A stretch of DNA of 64,000 nucleotides from Tricholomella constricta (Eukaryota; Basidiomycota; Agaricomycetes; Agaricales; Lyophyllaceae), in assembly GCA_013368375.1 (NCBI GenBank), contig JAACJP010000045.1:1-64000 (forward strand), written 5' to 3'. The translations under genes and the position numbers were made by a program. The notes beneath the pieces are model-generated. The model had not been told where the DNA came from. It did no database searches and worked only from the letters and a program-made list of their open reading frames with translations. Below, in pieces: positions 10,234 to 22,410 of the stretch (positions are counted from its first letter, which is position 1; every line of letters begins with the position of its first letter).

Positions 10234-11307
10234 CATATCGAGCGGTGAACACCGCTATTGGGTCACCTTTCTGGATGATACATCCAGATGGCTAGAGCTC
10301 TACATGATGGGGAAGAAGAGCAAAGTATCTGCAGCCTTCAAGCTCTTCAAGGCGCTTGTCGAGCGCCAGACTGGTCGTAAGATCAAGTGTCTGCACAGTG
10401 ACCCCAGTGGTGAGTACGTCCTCTGCGAGCTCCTTGACCTCTGTGCTGCAGAAGGGATCCATGTAGAATGGTCGACCCCCACCACACCACAGCAAAACGG
10501 CGTGGCGGAATGCGTAGACAGGACCATCTCCGACGCTGTCACTGCGATGCTTAAGGAAGCCGGATTACCCCTCAGTTTCTGGCGCTTCGCCCTCCGTGTC
10601 TATCGACACGTTCATAATCGCTGCCCAACATCTGCCCTTCCCACCAATGCTACACACTTTGAGCAGTTCAAGGGCCGCAAGCCACACATCGCACATCTTC
10701 GCGTATTTGGTTGCTATGCCTACATTTTAATCGGGCGTGAAAAGCGTAAGTCTCTCCAGGGACACACCATTAAGGGGATCTTTGTTGGGTATCCAGACAA
10801 CTATGCAGTTGGATGGTATACAACCCAACTACCAAGAAAACACACATCTCTAGGGATGTCATCTTCGACGAAAGTGTTTTCCCCAGTCTAAAAACTGCTA
10901 GCGCTCCCCTGGGTGGTCCTGCGCCACATCCCAGTGATTTCCCTGATACGGACAACAATGAACCCTACGACTCAGATGAGTTCGATGGTCCCATCATCCC
11001 AGCCATCTTGCCGGCTATAAACACAGTGCCTGAAGCAGTGGGAGTTCCACCTAATCCCGTTGGGGCAGTTGATGAGGAACTACCACATGCCGAAGCCGAC
11101 CAGCCCAATCAGCCCAACCAGCTTGACCAGCCGCCTTTTGACAAAGAAGTCGAGCCTCCGCCTCCTTTGCCACGCTGCCTGCATGAGCGAAAAGTGCCAT
11201 TCCACCCAAACAATGTGTATGTCGAGTCCGTGCGCCGCCATGATGAACTCCTGCAAGAGAAGGCATGCGCGCTGTCACACTTAAGTTTGTTTAACTAAGT
11301 GTCCAGG
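10234..11307 (+). pseudogene. Ty1/copia integrase fragment
   Basis: This is the integrase core of a copia Pol, cut on the left by the gypsy-2 LTR. The frame near 10234-10880 includes the DDTSRW block, HSDPSGEY (second catalytic Asp), TPQQNGVAE (catalytic Glu) and the AHLRVFGC/VGYPDN region typical of the integrase C-terminal domain. It shifts frame around 10820-10860 into a stretch with SRDVIFDE and an acidic Pro-rich linker, and stops near 11298. Gag, protease, RT and RNase H are absent. Together with 31985-32795 it shows that copia elements other than the one at 45.6 kb have visited this locus. Confidence 0.85.
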
Positions 11308-11815
11308 GCTACTGTTAGGGGAACACCCGTTTGGCAATCACGTGACCATCCGATTCCTCGGACGAGCACGTGACCGACCACTCCTCAGATGATCGCAATC
11401 CTGACCCCGACGCTCTGCCCCAAGCATCGGTGTACATACTTATAACTTCCTGTCGTTACTTCCCCTTCCAGCGCGTGCCCGATCCCGACTCCCGACGTCC
11501 CGACGTCGGTCACCCGACCTCGTGCACCCGCACCCTGAGCCACGAGGATCGGACAGCATCGGGAACGTGTACATACACGCGCCGCTGCCCGTCCGTTGTC
11601 ATTTACGTACCATACACCCCAGAGAGCCGGCCCTCAAGTAGTTTACTTGTATATAGTCATCCTCCTGACATGGGGGAATCCTTTACTCTATTCTCATTGG
11701 ATTTCCCTCTGCCAGGTAGGTTTACTTACGCTCTCTCTATCGTACATAATATAAACATTGGATTCTCCTCTGCCAGTACGACTAAGCTCTGCGCTGAGGT
11801 CGCCCTAACAGCTAC
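11308..11815 (+). repeat. Solo LTR of gypsy-1 family with 5-bp target duplication
   Basis: The LTR is 11313-11810 (498 bp), TGTTAGGGG to CCCTAACA, flanked by GCTAC at 11308-11312 and 11811-11815. There is no primer-binding site or Gag downstream, so this is a solo LTR left by LTR-LTR recombination. It keeps the TATATA box and the TTACTCTATTCT segment seen in the gypsy-1 5' LTR. Confidence 0.93.
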
Positions 11816-13574
11816 CGGAAGCTAGCTGAATGCAACAGGAAGTTACCTGGGTGTTTGAGGGAATTTGTAGTATCAAGCGTAACCTGTAATGGTTTATTAG
11901 TGTCCTCAAAGACTTGATACACCTGAAAGGATCGTGGGAAAATCGGTGATGATGTAATATGACTTGATGTGACTTGACCTATAAAATCTGTGACCGTGGG
12001 AAAATTATGTAACCATGGGAATATTGATCACTGTTGTCCTGTGTTGACTACTGAAGGAACAGTGTGAAACAGACTTGAACTGATGACGATAGGTGTCGGC
12101 ACTATGTACGACGATGACGGGCTATATTCTGATGATGGTGGACTATGCTTCAGGGCTGTAGACAATGATAGACAATGTCTGATGAAGAAACAGTGTGAAA
12201 TGGACTTGATCTGATGGAGATAGGTGTCAATGCTGTGTACGACGATGACAAGCTATGTCTGATGATGACAACAGACTATACTTTGGTGCTGTGGACAATG
12301 ATGAACAAAGTCTGATGCTGATGACTGACTGATGCTGATGATCGTGACTGATGCTGATTGTGACTGATGCTGATGGTGCTGACTAACTGATGCTGGGCGT
12401 ACATGCTTTGGCGCTGTATTGGACAGTGGCAAAGGATTGCTGGACCTGGAAAATATGTGCTTCAACCTGTATTGGGCAGTGACGAAGGATATCAGAAACT
12501 ATGTGCCTCGGCGCTGTATCGGACAGTGACGAAGATATCAGAAACTACATGCCTCGACGCTGTATCGGACAGTGATGAAGGATATCGGAAACTACGTGCC
12601 TCGATGCTGTATTGGACAGTGACGAAGGAGATCGGACCTAGAAGAAAATATGTGCCTTGACGCTGTATTGCACAGTGACAAGGGTTACTTGTAAAGATGA
12701 GACGTGCTTCGACGCTATATCTGACGGTGATGAAGGGGTTCATGCAGAAGTAAATCTGATGATGGACGAGAGAGAGCACCTAAAATGTCTCAGCGGTCAC
12801 TGTTGATCACTTACTGAGAACCTTAGCGCGCAAGCTCTTATAAACTCTGACACTATATCTGACAACGAGGAAGGGTGTCTGACAGATGGATCTGACGACA
12901 ATGAAGTACTGAGTTTGAGTTAGGCTTTCGCACATGTGTATACCTTACAAGAGGTACCGTATAACAGGTGGTTACTTTATGCTGTATTGTACTTGGGGGG
13001 ATACAACTTTCCCTCTCCCTTATATACATTTTTGCTATCTAGGCTTAGTCAGCATATTTTCTATATACAGGTAGGTGCAGCTTACTCATCCATGACCCTT
13101 GATGAGTCATCCACAGAGGATCTTTGTCAGCATATTTCCATATGAAGAGAACAATAGGTAGATCTGGCCGATTTTGGTCAGGTCCATATCAAATGCCTTG
13201 AAGGAGTAAGATCCAGGCGATCTATATCAAATGCCTTGAAGGAGTAAAATTTGAGAGATCTCTGCCCCTGACAAGGGTTTCCGGAATATTGGGAAGGTTC
13301 CAGAATACGAGTTGGATTATGTCATAAATGTTCTGGAATATGGGAGGACTTGAGTGAGCGTCTTTATCCGCTGCACTATATGGACTCGGGGGTGTGATTG
13401 CTAAGGCTACGTACACTTGCGTACAGCTAGCCTGAGCTTAGATAAGGCTAATGTTTACAGAAATTTCGCTTATCCTTTCTTGTCTTTACTTAATCATATA
13501 TCTACGCCTCTGCGTGATTGGTTTGAAACATATTTCTCTTTCGCGTTCGCCACGCTCTATTTTGTGTCAATAAA
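11816..13574. repeat. Non-coding stretch with minisatellites
   Basis: No convincing gene is seen. Two copies of a unit of about 130 bp lie at about 12058-12187 and 12188-12317. Short TGCTGA-rich repeats fill 12318-12395. About seven copies of a 46-56-bp unit (core CGCTGTATYGGACAGTGA) lie at 12405-12740. A 24-bp sequence is repeated near 13187 and 13225. Most of the block is T/G/A-rich on the plus strand. Confidence 0.7.
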
Positions 13575-15582
13575 ATGTCTGCTCAGCTGCCCAATGCTGG
13601 GATTCCCGGTCCTACTCCTCACAACTTTGATTTCGATGCGCGGTTGAATCCGCCGGATGCCCTCATGATGCCGGACATACCTTTCCAAATATGCATTATT
13701 CATAGCGTCGACATTGAAAAGTATAACAACGACAGTGTGTTCAAGACTATTACTGCCAAGGAGACTCCCAGCCCGCGTCCACCTAATTTGGACATTGGGC
13801 CCCCTCTTAGGCATTCTTACGCATTCACCGATGACGAGTATCAAGAGTTCGTGGACAGCGAGGCCTTGTGCACGACTTTGAGCCCTCTGCCCGTGGCCTT
13901 AGTCAGATATGTCGTAGGTGAACGTAACCGTTCAAAGAAGACAGCTGAGTCGGCCAGGCAAGCCGAGAAGGAGAAAGAGAAAGATACGGAGACCCAGATG
14001 TGTACTAAACTACTCGGGAGCATGCAGCTCGTTAATCCTGTTAGGGGAACGCCTGTTCACGCCCTCCGACGCTCACCGACTGTCCCCCGACACGTGCGAT
14101 TGCTCCCGACCGATCGTGCCCCCGACCCCGACGGTCCGACCCAAGCATCGGTGTACATACTTATACATTCCTGTCGCTACCTCCCCTTCCAGCATGCGCC
14201 CGATCCCGATGCCCAACATCCCGATTCCGACGCCCGACATCCCGACGTCGGTCGCCCGACCTCGTGCCCGCACCCTGAGCCATGAGGATCGGACAGCGTC
14301 GGGAACGTGTACATACACGCGCCGCTGCCCACCCGTTATCAATTACGTGCCATACACCCCAGAGAGCCGGCCCTCACATATCATACTCGTATATAGCCGT
14401 CCTCCTGACACGGGGGAATCCTTTACTCTATTCTCATTGGATTCCCCTCTGCCAGGTAGGTTTACTTACGCTCTCTTATCGTACCTAATATACCATTGGA
14501 TTCCCCTCTGCCAGTATGACTAAGCTCTGCGCTGAGGTCGCCCTAACAGATCCGGTCAAGCGGGTGCCTGCCCAACGTGATCGGATCACCATCCCCACAA
14601 CTTACCTTCTCTGTATCAAGAATAAGATGTGTCCGCTGTTGACCTTCTTCACCAATGATCATATCAAGACGTCAACTACTCCTCCCAAGACGTACACTTC
14701 AAATTGCTACGACCTTGGCTATGACCTTGGGCCGATGAAGATTCCTTGGAGAAAGTTCAACTTTTGGATATGCCGAAGATGATCACCCTTTGGGGCTCAT
14801 ATGAGTCCCCCACTTCCTTGACTCCTTTCCGTTACGTAGAGGCATCCAGCAATCTTCTTACGGTGCTAGAACTACTCTGCGACCCTTCGCCATCAGTTAC
14901 GCCCACTCTGGGCTCCAGTACTCCTTCAGTGCTGGACGCGAGCCCTACCTACACTACGGAGTTCAAGAAACATCGGGATTTCTTTGCTCAGCTCGACAAT
15001 TTCGAGCTTACCTTTCCCAATTGGTATCCCTTCGAGCTTAAGGTGTGTCGGGATATTTTCAAAGGTGTCCTGTTTGATTGGGATGCTTATGCCTTGGAGG
15101 TTTTGCTGCGGGTCCGCCTCAGGGACATTGAGCGTGACCGTCACTGTCGGACCTCCACCTTCAAGTGCCCCTCAGACTCGGAACAATCCCATGCCAGCAA
15201 GGTAGCGCATTATTCCTGGGAGGATGCATTCCCGTCATCTTCTCGTGGCCGTCAGCCCTTTTGTCCAGGGACGTCCCGCATCCCGCAGTGCATCATCTGT
15301 GTGAGAGGGCATTCATTCAGAGACCACCCCTCATTGACGACCACCTTCGAGGACGGTAAACCCCTCTTCGCTCGTTATCGCAACAACACCGTCTGGACTG
15401 CCAAAGTGTACAAAGGCGGTCCCTCTAAAAGAATCTGCAACTTGTACAATCTCAACAGGTTTTGCGACAACCGGCACCGAGCAGATGTGATCCATGCCTG
15501 TTCGCTTTGCGGAGCTCAGCACACAGCTCTCAAATGTAGTCCCGCATGTGATCGGACCTTTGACGGCTTTATACAAGCCTGA
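13575..15582 (+). pseudogene. Gag-like ORF of a decayed YR-type retroelement, split by an LTR
   Basis: An open frame from ATG 13575 runs into the solo LTR at 14039 and continues in the following segments (14549-15582, with one frameshift near 14750). The C-terminal part resembles the Gag-like ORF at 28573-31113. It has a CxxC...H cluster (QCIICVRGHSFRDH, about 15290), then a zinc-finger-like block lacking one Cys, then a final CSLCGAQH...C knuckle (about 15505). This order matches the triple zinc module of the intact element. The N-terminal part is acidic and Lys/Glu-rich without recognised motifs. Confidence 0.65.
14039..14548 (+). repeat. Solo LTR of gypsy-1 family (510 bp)
   Basis: It runs TGTTAGGGG to CCCTAACA and is homologous to 11313-11810 and 2686-3182. 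Flanks are AATCC (14034-14038) and GATCC (14549-14553), a target duplication with one difference. It interrupts the Gag-like frame of the decayed YR-type element. The TATATA box (about 14393) and TTACTCTATTCT are retained. Confidence 0.9.
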
Positions 15583-17463
15583 GTCCGTTCTTCTTTATCG
15601 TGACTTCACGGACCACATTCATTACCGCCCACGCCCTCCTTTCTCGTTGCCTGAGGATGATGAGACCTTCGAGCGCATCTCCACTCCTTACAATGTCGCG
15701 GCCTTCGAATTTTTCTTACAAAAGCATATCCTCACATTGTCGTACCCTCTCCTCATCACCAATCTCAGTCGGGGTTTTCCCCTTGGCACTCTTCCCGAGC
15801 TTTCAGAAACAGTGATCATCAAAAACCACCCATCGGTGGACATACATCCAGAGGCCGTCGCCGACTACCTTACTACCGAGATCGGACTTGGTCGCATGTC
15901 CAGTCCCTTCTCCCTTGAGGATGTGGAAGTATCATGCGGGGCCCCATTTACTGTTTCCCCTTTATCATAGCAGAGCAAGATGCTGGTCCCAATGTCCCAC
16001 CTAAACTCCGCATTGCCGTCATCCTACAATCTCTACAGTCTCTAATGGCGCTCCTTGGCTGCCATCTACAATCTCTTTAATCTCTGCCGGCGCACTCACT
16101 GTTATACAATCTCTTGCAAGCATCCCTTACGGCCTTTGCCCCACGTCCTATTATATTTCTTAATCAGTCTCTGCTATCCACCCATATATCAGTTTCCTGA
16201 CATGCCTAACACAGGTCGCACGCGCCCCTCCCGGCATGCAGGCGATGTCATTCGACATCAAAACTTTTCATCACACGTGTCCGGCTCTGCCTGACCATAA
16301 ACCTTTCCTGATAGTTTCCTTCGAAGGTGCCTATTATATCGACCACGTGCACCCTTTCAGTGCACGACCTGCTAGTAGTAACTCGGAGCAAGTAGCCAAC
16401 ACATCTGTAGACATCTGGCACGCAGAGACCCGGCCCTCATCCCTCTTCTTTGAATACGAGGATGATATCGAGGCCTTTCATTACCCAGTCGAGAACGGTC
16501 CTTTCACTGAGGGCCCTTACCAGTATGCTCATGACTGGGACTCGATTATGGGTCTCATTGCTGACCTCAACGTTCCGTGGCATCCCGAGAAAACTGACCC
16601 GTGTTTCTCAACGTCGTTTACCTACATTCGTATTTCATGGGACTTGACCGCGCGAACTGTCGCTTTGCCCGAGAAGCAACACCTCAAATATCTCAACCGT
16701 GTATCCAGCATTCTCGAGGCTCATTCTTCGCGTTGCTTGTCCTTCAACCTTCGCGACGTTCAAGTCATACATGGCACTCTAGTCCATGTTTCCTTTGTCT
16801 ATCCCAAAGGCTCTTCTCACCTACCTGCTCTGTCCAATTTCATGTCAGGTTAGGAGATCTCGTTGTCACTTTTATCTCGCTGAAACTCTCCAGGTTTCAA
16901 AGCCAATTTGTTTGTAACACGTCATCTCCCCGACTCCGTTGTTCACGCCCTCCATTGGTGGCAAGCTAAACTCCAAAATCCTTCGGGCACGCATTTACTT
17001 CACCCCATTCAAGATGTAGCGAAAATTGATATCTTCGTCGACGCCTCGACTTCCTGGGGTCTCGGTATCAATGTCAGCAATTTCTGGTACGCGTTGAGGC
17101 TCGTCGACAATTGGAAACGACCCAATCATGACATCTGCTGGCTCGAGGCCGTTGCAGTTGAAATTGTCATCTTGTTCCTCGCTCAACTCGGATTTTCCAA
17201 CACGCGTCCTCATACATTCTGACAACTTCGGCGCCATAGGCGCACATAAGAAACACCGCAGCCCTAATGTTCCCATCAACCTCTGTACTCGTAGGACCTA
17301 TTCGGTCCTCATTCAACACCTCATCGTCCCTTCTTTTGTTTATGTCGAATCCAGTCTCAATCCTGCCGACCTGATCTCGCGTGGGGAATTGGGCGCTCCA
17401 AGAACTCTCTTAACACGTGACTTCGATTTGCCGCGCGAATTGTTACCTTTCTTCCATGAATAG
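15583..17463 (+). pseudogene. RT-RNase H remnant of the decayed YR-type retroelement
   Basis: Broken frames follow the intact RT-RNaseH at 28649-26916. The N-terminal region (15590-15960) has a LGRMSSPF block, compared with LGRVSPGY in the intact copy. After a gap the RT thumb side (16440-16850) has TSFTYIRISWDL, LPEKQHLKYL and SSHLPALSNF. RNase H (17020-17440) has IFVDASTSWGLGI, then LEAVAVE, then a HSDNFGAIG block and PADLISRG. The palm motifs with the catalytic Asp pair are missing between 15970 and 16240, and no recombinase ORF follows. It is a divergent relative, not a recent copy. Confidence 0.7.
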
Positions 17464-18157
17464 CCGTTCCACTCCAGCAGCTTCCTATGAAGCCGTCGAC
17501 ATCGGATTTGGGCTCTACGCCATGCGCAAATGCCCTCCACGCAATTTGACGTTCAAAAATCGACCCCATGTTCTCCCCAACTCCACTTTACCTACCCCTC
17601 CTCTGACCTCTGATGTCTCACCTCTCAAAACCATGGCTTCGCCCCCTCGAACTACCTCCTCTCTCATTGCCCTGCATGTTTACGTTATCCCACAATCGGC
17701 CTGCCAAATGGCGGCTCAAGCCCTGCCACCACACTCAGTTAACGCATGTATACACACGTATACTTCAGCCTACCTTCATTTTGTAAGAATGTTTGGCTGA
17801 AGTCTAGCCTACTTTTCGTGGAGTTTCGAGACGGTCTTCAGTAAAAGTATCCATTTCAATCCTAACAAGTCTACTGTACCAAACTGTGTAGCATACTTTA
17901 AAAAGATTAAGTCAGTTTGAAAAAGTTCAATTTCTTTCCAGCGTACCTCAATCCTAACAAGTCTACTACGCCAAACACGTAGCGTACTTGAAAAAAGCCT
18001 AAGTCTGAACTCTAAGAAAAATAAGCCTAAGTCTGAACTCTAAGATACAGCGAGTCTACCGTGCTCGCGAGTCTACCGTGCCCGAGCCGTCGCGTCAGCC
18101 TATGAAAGGTCTACCCAGCCTAAACGGGCTACGTCAATAAAATAAGATTTCATCAAA
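17464..18157. other. Intergenic, no recognised gene
   Basis: A short open frame after the RNase H remnant has no recognisable motif. Two diverged copies of a unit of about 94 bp (core CAATCCTAACAAGTCTAC) lie near 17856 and 17950. A duplicated CCTAAGTCTGAACTCTAAGA follows at about 18000-18045. These could be subterminal repeats of the adjoining KDZ cassette; I could not find its terminal inverted repeat. Confidence 0.4.
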
Positions 18158-21100
18158 TTACGAGCGTACCTTGAGTGCTTTATTGAACACGGCTTGACAG
18201 TCTGTCGCAAATCGTCTATACATGGCCGCCTGTCGGTCGCAGTACGCCGCTCGCCCGCCTTTCGTCGCCATCCCAAGCTCACCCCAGACGTCTGCCATCC
18301 TCGAAAACGACGCCACGCTGCGTCGAAACTCCTCTTGCAGAATCTCCTTCTCCTCTCGTGATCTGTCACGCGCTGCTCGATCGCGAAACCACTTAACCCG
18401 ATCCACTGCCATGCATCAGCATTGAGCAAGGTGAACCATCTGAGAACACTTACTTTCGAGGCTCCATTCCGACTCCTCTTCTTGGGTCATGCCAATACGT
18501 CGTCCAACATGCCAGAACCACGGGTCCTGTTTCTTTGCATCACCCAACTTGTGGCGTTCCGTCACGTTCTTCTGCCACAGCTGTTCCTTGAGCAAAGGCT
18601 GCAATGCCTTGTCATTGGGGTCGAGGCCGAGCGCGAGGAGCCTTTTGTACACGCGTTGGTACCGCTCCATTGCTGAGGTCTTTTGTGCTTGAAGGGTGCC
18701 AAGATATTGCTGAGCGCGCGTGCTGGGACGTTGGCCGTGAACGAAGCTTTGCTTGAATTGGAGGTTAGCGTTGACGGTCTTGATAGCTAAACGGACCTCA
18801 GCGAGGGCGTCATAAGCCTGACCTTCGCGCAGTTGGTATTCGACCTGAGCCAAGGACTCCAACCCTATGGCGCTGCGTCGAGTCACGGTAAAGTCGGAAG
18901 GTAGCAACAGAGGGATGTTCTCAGCTGCAATGGCTTCTGTCGAAGTCACCTCGCTTAAGAGAGCAGGAAACATCGTCAGCTGCTCTTGACGCCAACTAGC
19001 AAGCTCTTGAGAAAGCCTGGCACGTGAGCTTGACGTCTGAGCATCGGGTTTGGACTTGGAGGATAACTGGACCCTGTAACATACTACGTTAGATATGCAG
19101 TCGTGCGCAGAATGAGTATACCGACTGTTTCTCCTCCAGCTGTAGCGCTCTGTTTAAGAATGATGCAAGGCCGGCTCCATTATAGTCACTACTAGAGGCA
19201 GCCAATTCAGCGCTTGCTAACGTTTGATACACCCGGTTGAATGATGGCGGCCCTTCAAGATAATCAAGACCTTGAAGACGTGGATATTCATGTCGACTTA
19301 CCTCCTTCCAGCTGTACCTCATATACACTCTGCACAACTCCTTTCGAGACGATCTTCGGCCTTGTATCCATTGTCTCCCACCGTGCAATTAGATCCGGCG
19401 CATGCATATTAGTCAATGCAGCAAAATCATCCTCCCGCGTTTGAAGCGTCTTGACGCACGCGGTATACATACGATGAAGTGTTGCGGCTGTATATCTAGA
19501 TCAGATATATTATTCACCGATGGATTAAATACTGACCGATCTGATGAACTTTCGTCCAGTTCCAATATCCGAAAAAATCGTCGAGGCTGTCGTGGCGATG
19601 ACCATCGTTCTGCTCCTTGGTGCTCCCTGCAGATTGATTTTGTTCCGCCCATCCACCTTCGATGTTCTCGCCCCAAGTCTTGCCAGAATACTTCAAGTAG
19701 TTGAAGGCCCACAAAAGCATGCAGATCAGGACATGGTTCACGACGTGCCCGAATCTTCTTGAGCAAAGGCACGACGTCAGGAAACCATTTGATGAACCGT
19801 CGTTCAAGATTGATACAATATTGACACCTAAAGTAAATGCCTTCCACGTTAGTTCTAACCATTCAACTTTGAACAAGATGATCGCACCATATATCGTAGC
19901 TGATCATTATCCAGCGCAGGTGGCTGGCCTCGGCAATCGTGTGGGCTAACGCATAATCGGTGTTCGCGAACCTGCAAGGCAGAGTCAGTTGATATTCGAG
20001 TGTTTCAAATAAGCACAAGCAGCTTACGCTTCGCCTTTAGTGAGGTCTACCGTTCCCTGGGGCATGTAACAGCCATGGCGAGCACATTGAAAGGCGACGA
20101 CGCCGCTGACCACGGCATTCTTGAACTTCGCAATGTTCTGCATCTTTGCTGCTTTGAGGTGAGGGCAGGTAGGTTCCTGCAAAATACACCATGAGACAAC
20201 GGCCACGATAGCTGAGGAGAAACGTACCTCTTCCGGATGAATGCCGACCCCTTTGAGATAGCCCTTGAATGGCTCTGTCGGTACGAAATAGCCATTACCG
20301 TTGTTCAGAGCCGTGTCATCCGGATCATCATTCTTATGCTTGCGCTGGAGTCGGAAGTTTCCATCGGTGGAAAGAAATAGGGTGTACTTGTGACTATATT
20401 TGGTCAAGCAACGGTAATGTGCATCGCAAGAATCACTCACGGTTCATCATCATTTGCAGCGTGTATTACGGCCTTGTCTACGTTGAAGCCGACCTCAGGG
20501 CAAGCTGGACATCGGACAGTGAGAGAGTTTGGGCGTCGGTGGGTAAGAATCTTGTCGATGTTGTGGGCCTGGCCACTCCGTCTGACAATAGCGAGGTGGC
20601 TCCATACACGTGATACCTGGTTGAACTCGCGATACCGATCCTGTGCATCGTAGAAGTCAGCCATTGCAGTACAATATACAGTAAGATACATACTGGCACG
20701 TCCTGGGGGAAAGCATTATTTGTCAGGCTGCGAAGGGTGCCAAAATAGTCGTAGGCAGACTTCTTCGACGTCATGTTGCTGATGTGAAAGTGCTTGAGTA
20801 CCGAGAACGTGAAAATGGTTTTCGGTCGCTTGATAGTTGCAGGGAAGTACTGGGCGCGTACCAGTTGCTCTGCATCGGACAAAGCCTCACAATGGCAATA
20901 TTTGATTTGCATGCGATGAACACCGTTAATGTGTACGACGACTGTGGGGCGGCCAATTGAGGTGGAAAGTGCGTTGGGGCACGGCCTGCCAAAGTGTCCT
21001 AACATCATGATGAAGCCCAATTCAGAAAGTGATACGCGCTGGAAGAAACTGCCGGTCCATTGCTGGAGGAAGTGGAACGGTTGACTTTGATGTGCTACGA

Positions 21101-21875
21101 TGATGCACTCCTGACATAGGAGATTGTTGGGAGTCATTCCACTAAGCCGCGCGGCTTAGTGGAATGACTCCCAACATAAAGTAAACCCGACGACCCATCA
21201 AGGCGTTGGTAGTTCGACCCCCCTTAGTGGCAATATCCTGGCATAAGCCTTTGAGCCCAATTTCGGTCCACTACTTAAATATGGAGTAACATCAGCCTGA
21301 CGCGGTTACCGGCCAGCCGATTGTTGGACCATAGGGGGGTAGACACCGACCAGATGGGTCGGGTTTACTTTATGTTGGGAGTCATTCCACTAAGCCGCGC
21401 GGCTTAGTGGAATGACTCTCAACAGAGATCGCACTGAGAGCATTCTGTGCATCGAAAAGCACCGGCAGCCGCGCCGCAGGGACAGTCCTGTCCGATACGA
21501 GGATGGTACTCGGTCCATAAAATCGCGTCTTGAAGAATATCGAAGCTTTTCGAAAAAGTTTCCATCATGACTGACGCGCCCTGCATTCCATCAGCAAACC
21601 TTCTGCCCCAGTGATGAAGATACACGTACTTGTTTCCTGGTTGGCTTGACTTCGGGTTCGGCGGTGGGTAAAGTGGGGTTTTTGGCCGGAGTAGGCTTGG
21701 AACATGTGGGAGGCGGTATTGATACACGTCGACGCTTTGCCGTGGTTTCGTAGAATGTGCGCGTTGTCGTGCTCCCGGCTGCTGAGACTGCCATGTTCAG
21801 TTCAATGTCGTCCTCCTTATCGGACTCGCTGTCGTAACGGCCGAGGACTCCTCGACGCTTGTGGGTACGGGACAT
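18158..21875 (-). pseudogene. KDZ-family DNA transposase (CxC2 type), interrupted
   Basis: This is a multi-exon transposase gene from ATG 21875. Introns visible by GT-AG and frame continuity are 21629-21581, 20693-20641, 20440-20394, 20227-20177 and 20027-19972 (47-56 bp each), with more downstream. Exon 2 holds the Cys-rich CxC2 region followed by QPFHFLQQW, LGHFGRPCP and QYFPAT blocks. Exon 4 has the STDGNFRLQRK block with a catalytic Asp. Later exons have CARHGCY, VDLTKGE, YDIWC and the GENIEGGWAEQN block with the presumed catalytic Glu, then GHRHDSLDDFFGYWN. The C-terminal helical part runs to about 18160. Two lesions are seen: a 300-bp element in exon 2 (21125-21424) and a one-base frameshift near 19720. 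Confidence 0.85.
21120..21429. mobile_element. 300-bp non-autonomous element with palindromic ends, in KDZ exon 2
   Basis: The element spans 21125-21424 and is flanked by GAGAT on both sides (21120-21124, 21425-21429). The left end is a perfect 52-bp palindrome (21125-21176, centre GCCGC/GCGGC). The right end is the same palindrome with one mismatch (21373-21424). Inside these, a further inverted repeat of about 25 bp with one 3-bp indel extends the terminal inverted repeats to about 80 bp. Ends are TGTTGGG and CAACA. It could be a foldback/MITE; with TG...CA ends and a 5-bp duplication, a short LTR is an alternative. Removing it with one GAGAT restores the KDZ frame through a Cys cluster. 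Confidence 0.85.
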
Positions 21876-22410
21876 TGGACAGGAAGGGACTAGCTACAGA
21901 ACGAGTGGTGTGTGCGCGTTAGTGTGAAATAAAATCTCTCTGGCCAGCACGAGAACAATAATGGAGGCAGCATTGTACGGCAATGGCTCCTCGACATCGT
22001 TCAGGGAGGAAAGGACAATACAATAGCAGCAGAATGAAGTGCGTATGCGCGGTGACACGCGGAACAAGAGGACAAGGCACGTTCTGGCCACAACGAGAAC
22101 AAGAGTAGAGGCAGCATTCTACGGGACCTCACGATCGCTGCCAGAGCAAATCGTGTGGGCGATCGAAGATCTGACCCCAACTCACCGACGAGAACAATAG
22201 CCGAGGCAGCAGTCTACGGGACCTCACGATCGCTGCCAGAGCAGATCGGGTGGGCGATCGAAGATCTGACCCGAACTCATGAAGGCCACTGTTCGAAGCA
22301 CAATATTGTACGATTTGTTATCTCTTTACCTAGGTGAGATAACGTTGTCACTGTCAAAAATATGTATGTGCGCTTTAGTTGTGCGCTTGGATAGTCATAG
22401 CTGGAATGTT
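21876..22410. repeat. Upstream region of the KDZ gene with tandem 95-bp repeats
   Basis: Two copies of a 95-bp unit, 22095-22189 and 22190-22284, begin GAGAACAA and include GGCAGC...CTACGGGACCTCACGATCGC. A third partial copy starts near 21951. They lie between the KDZ start and the end of the co-oriented neighbour, so they occupy the transposase promoter. No gene is seen. Confidence 0.75.

Noticed and set aside
17417..17800. Recombinase ORF for the decayed YR-type element
   Set aside because: No Arg, HxxR or Tyr motif of a tyrosine recombinase can be found in any frame here.
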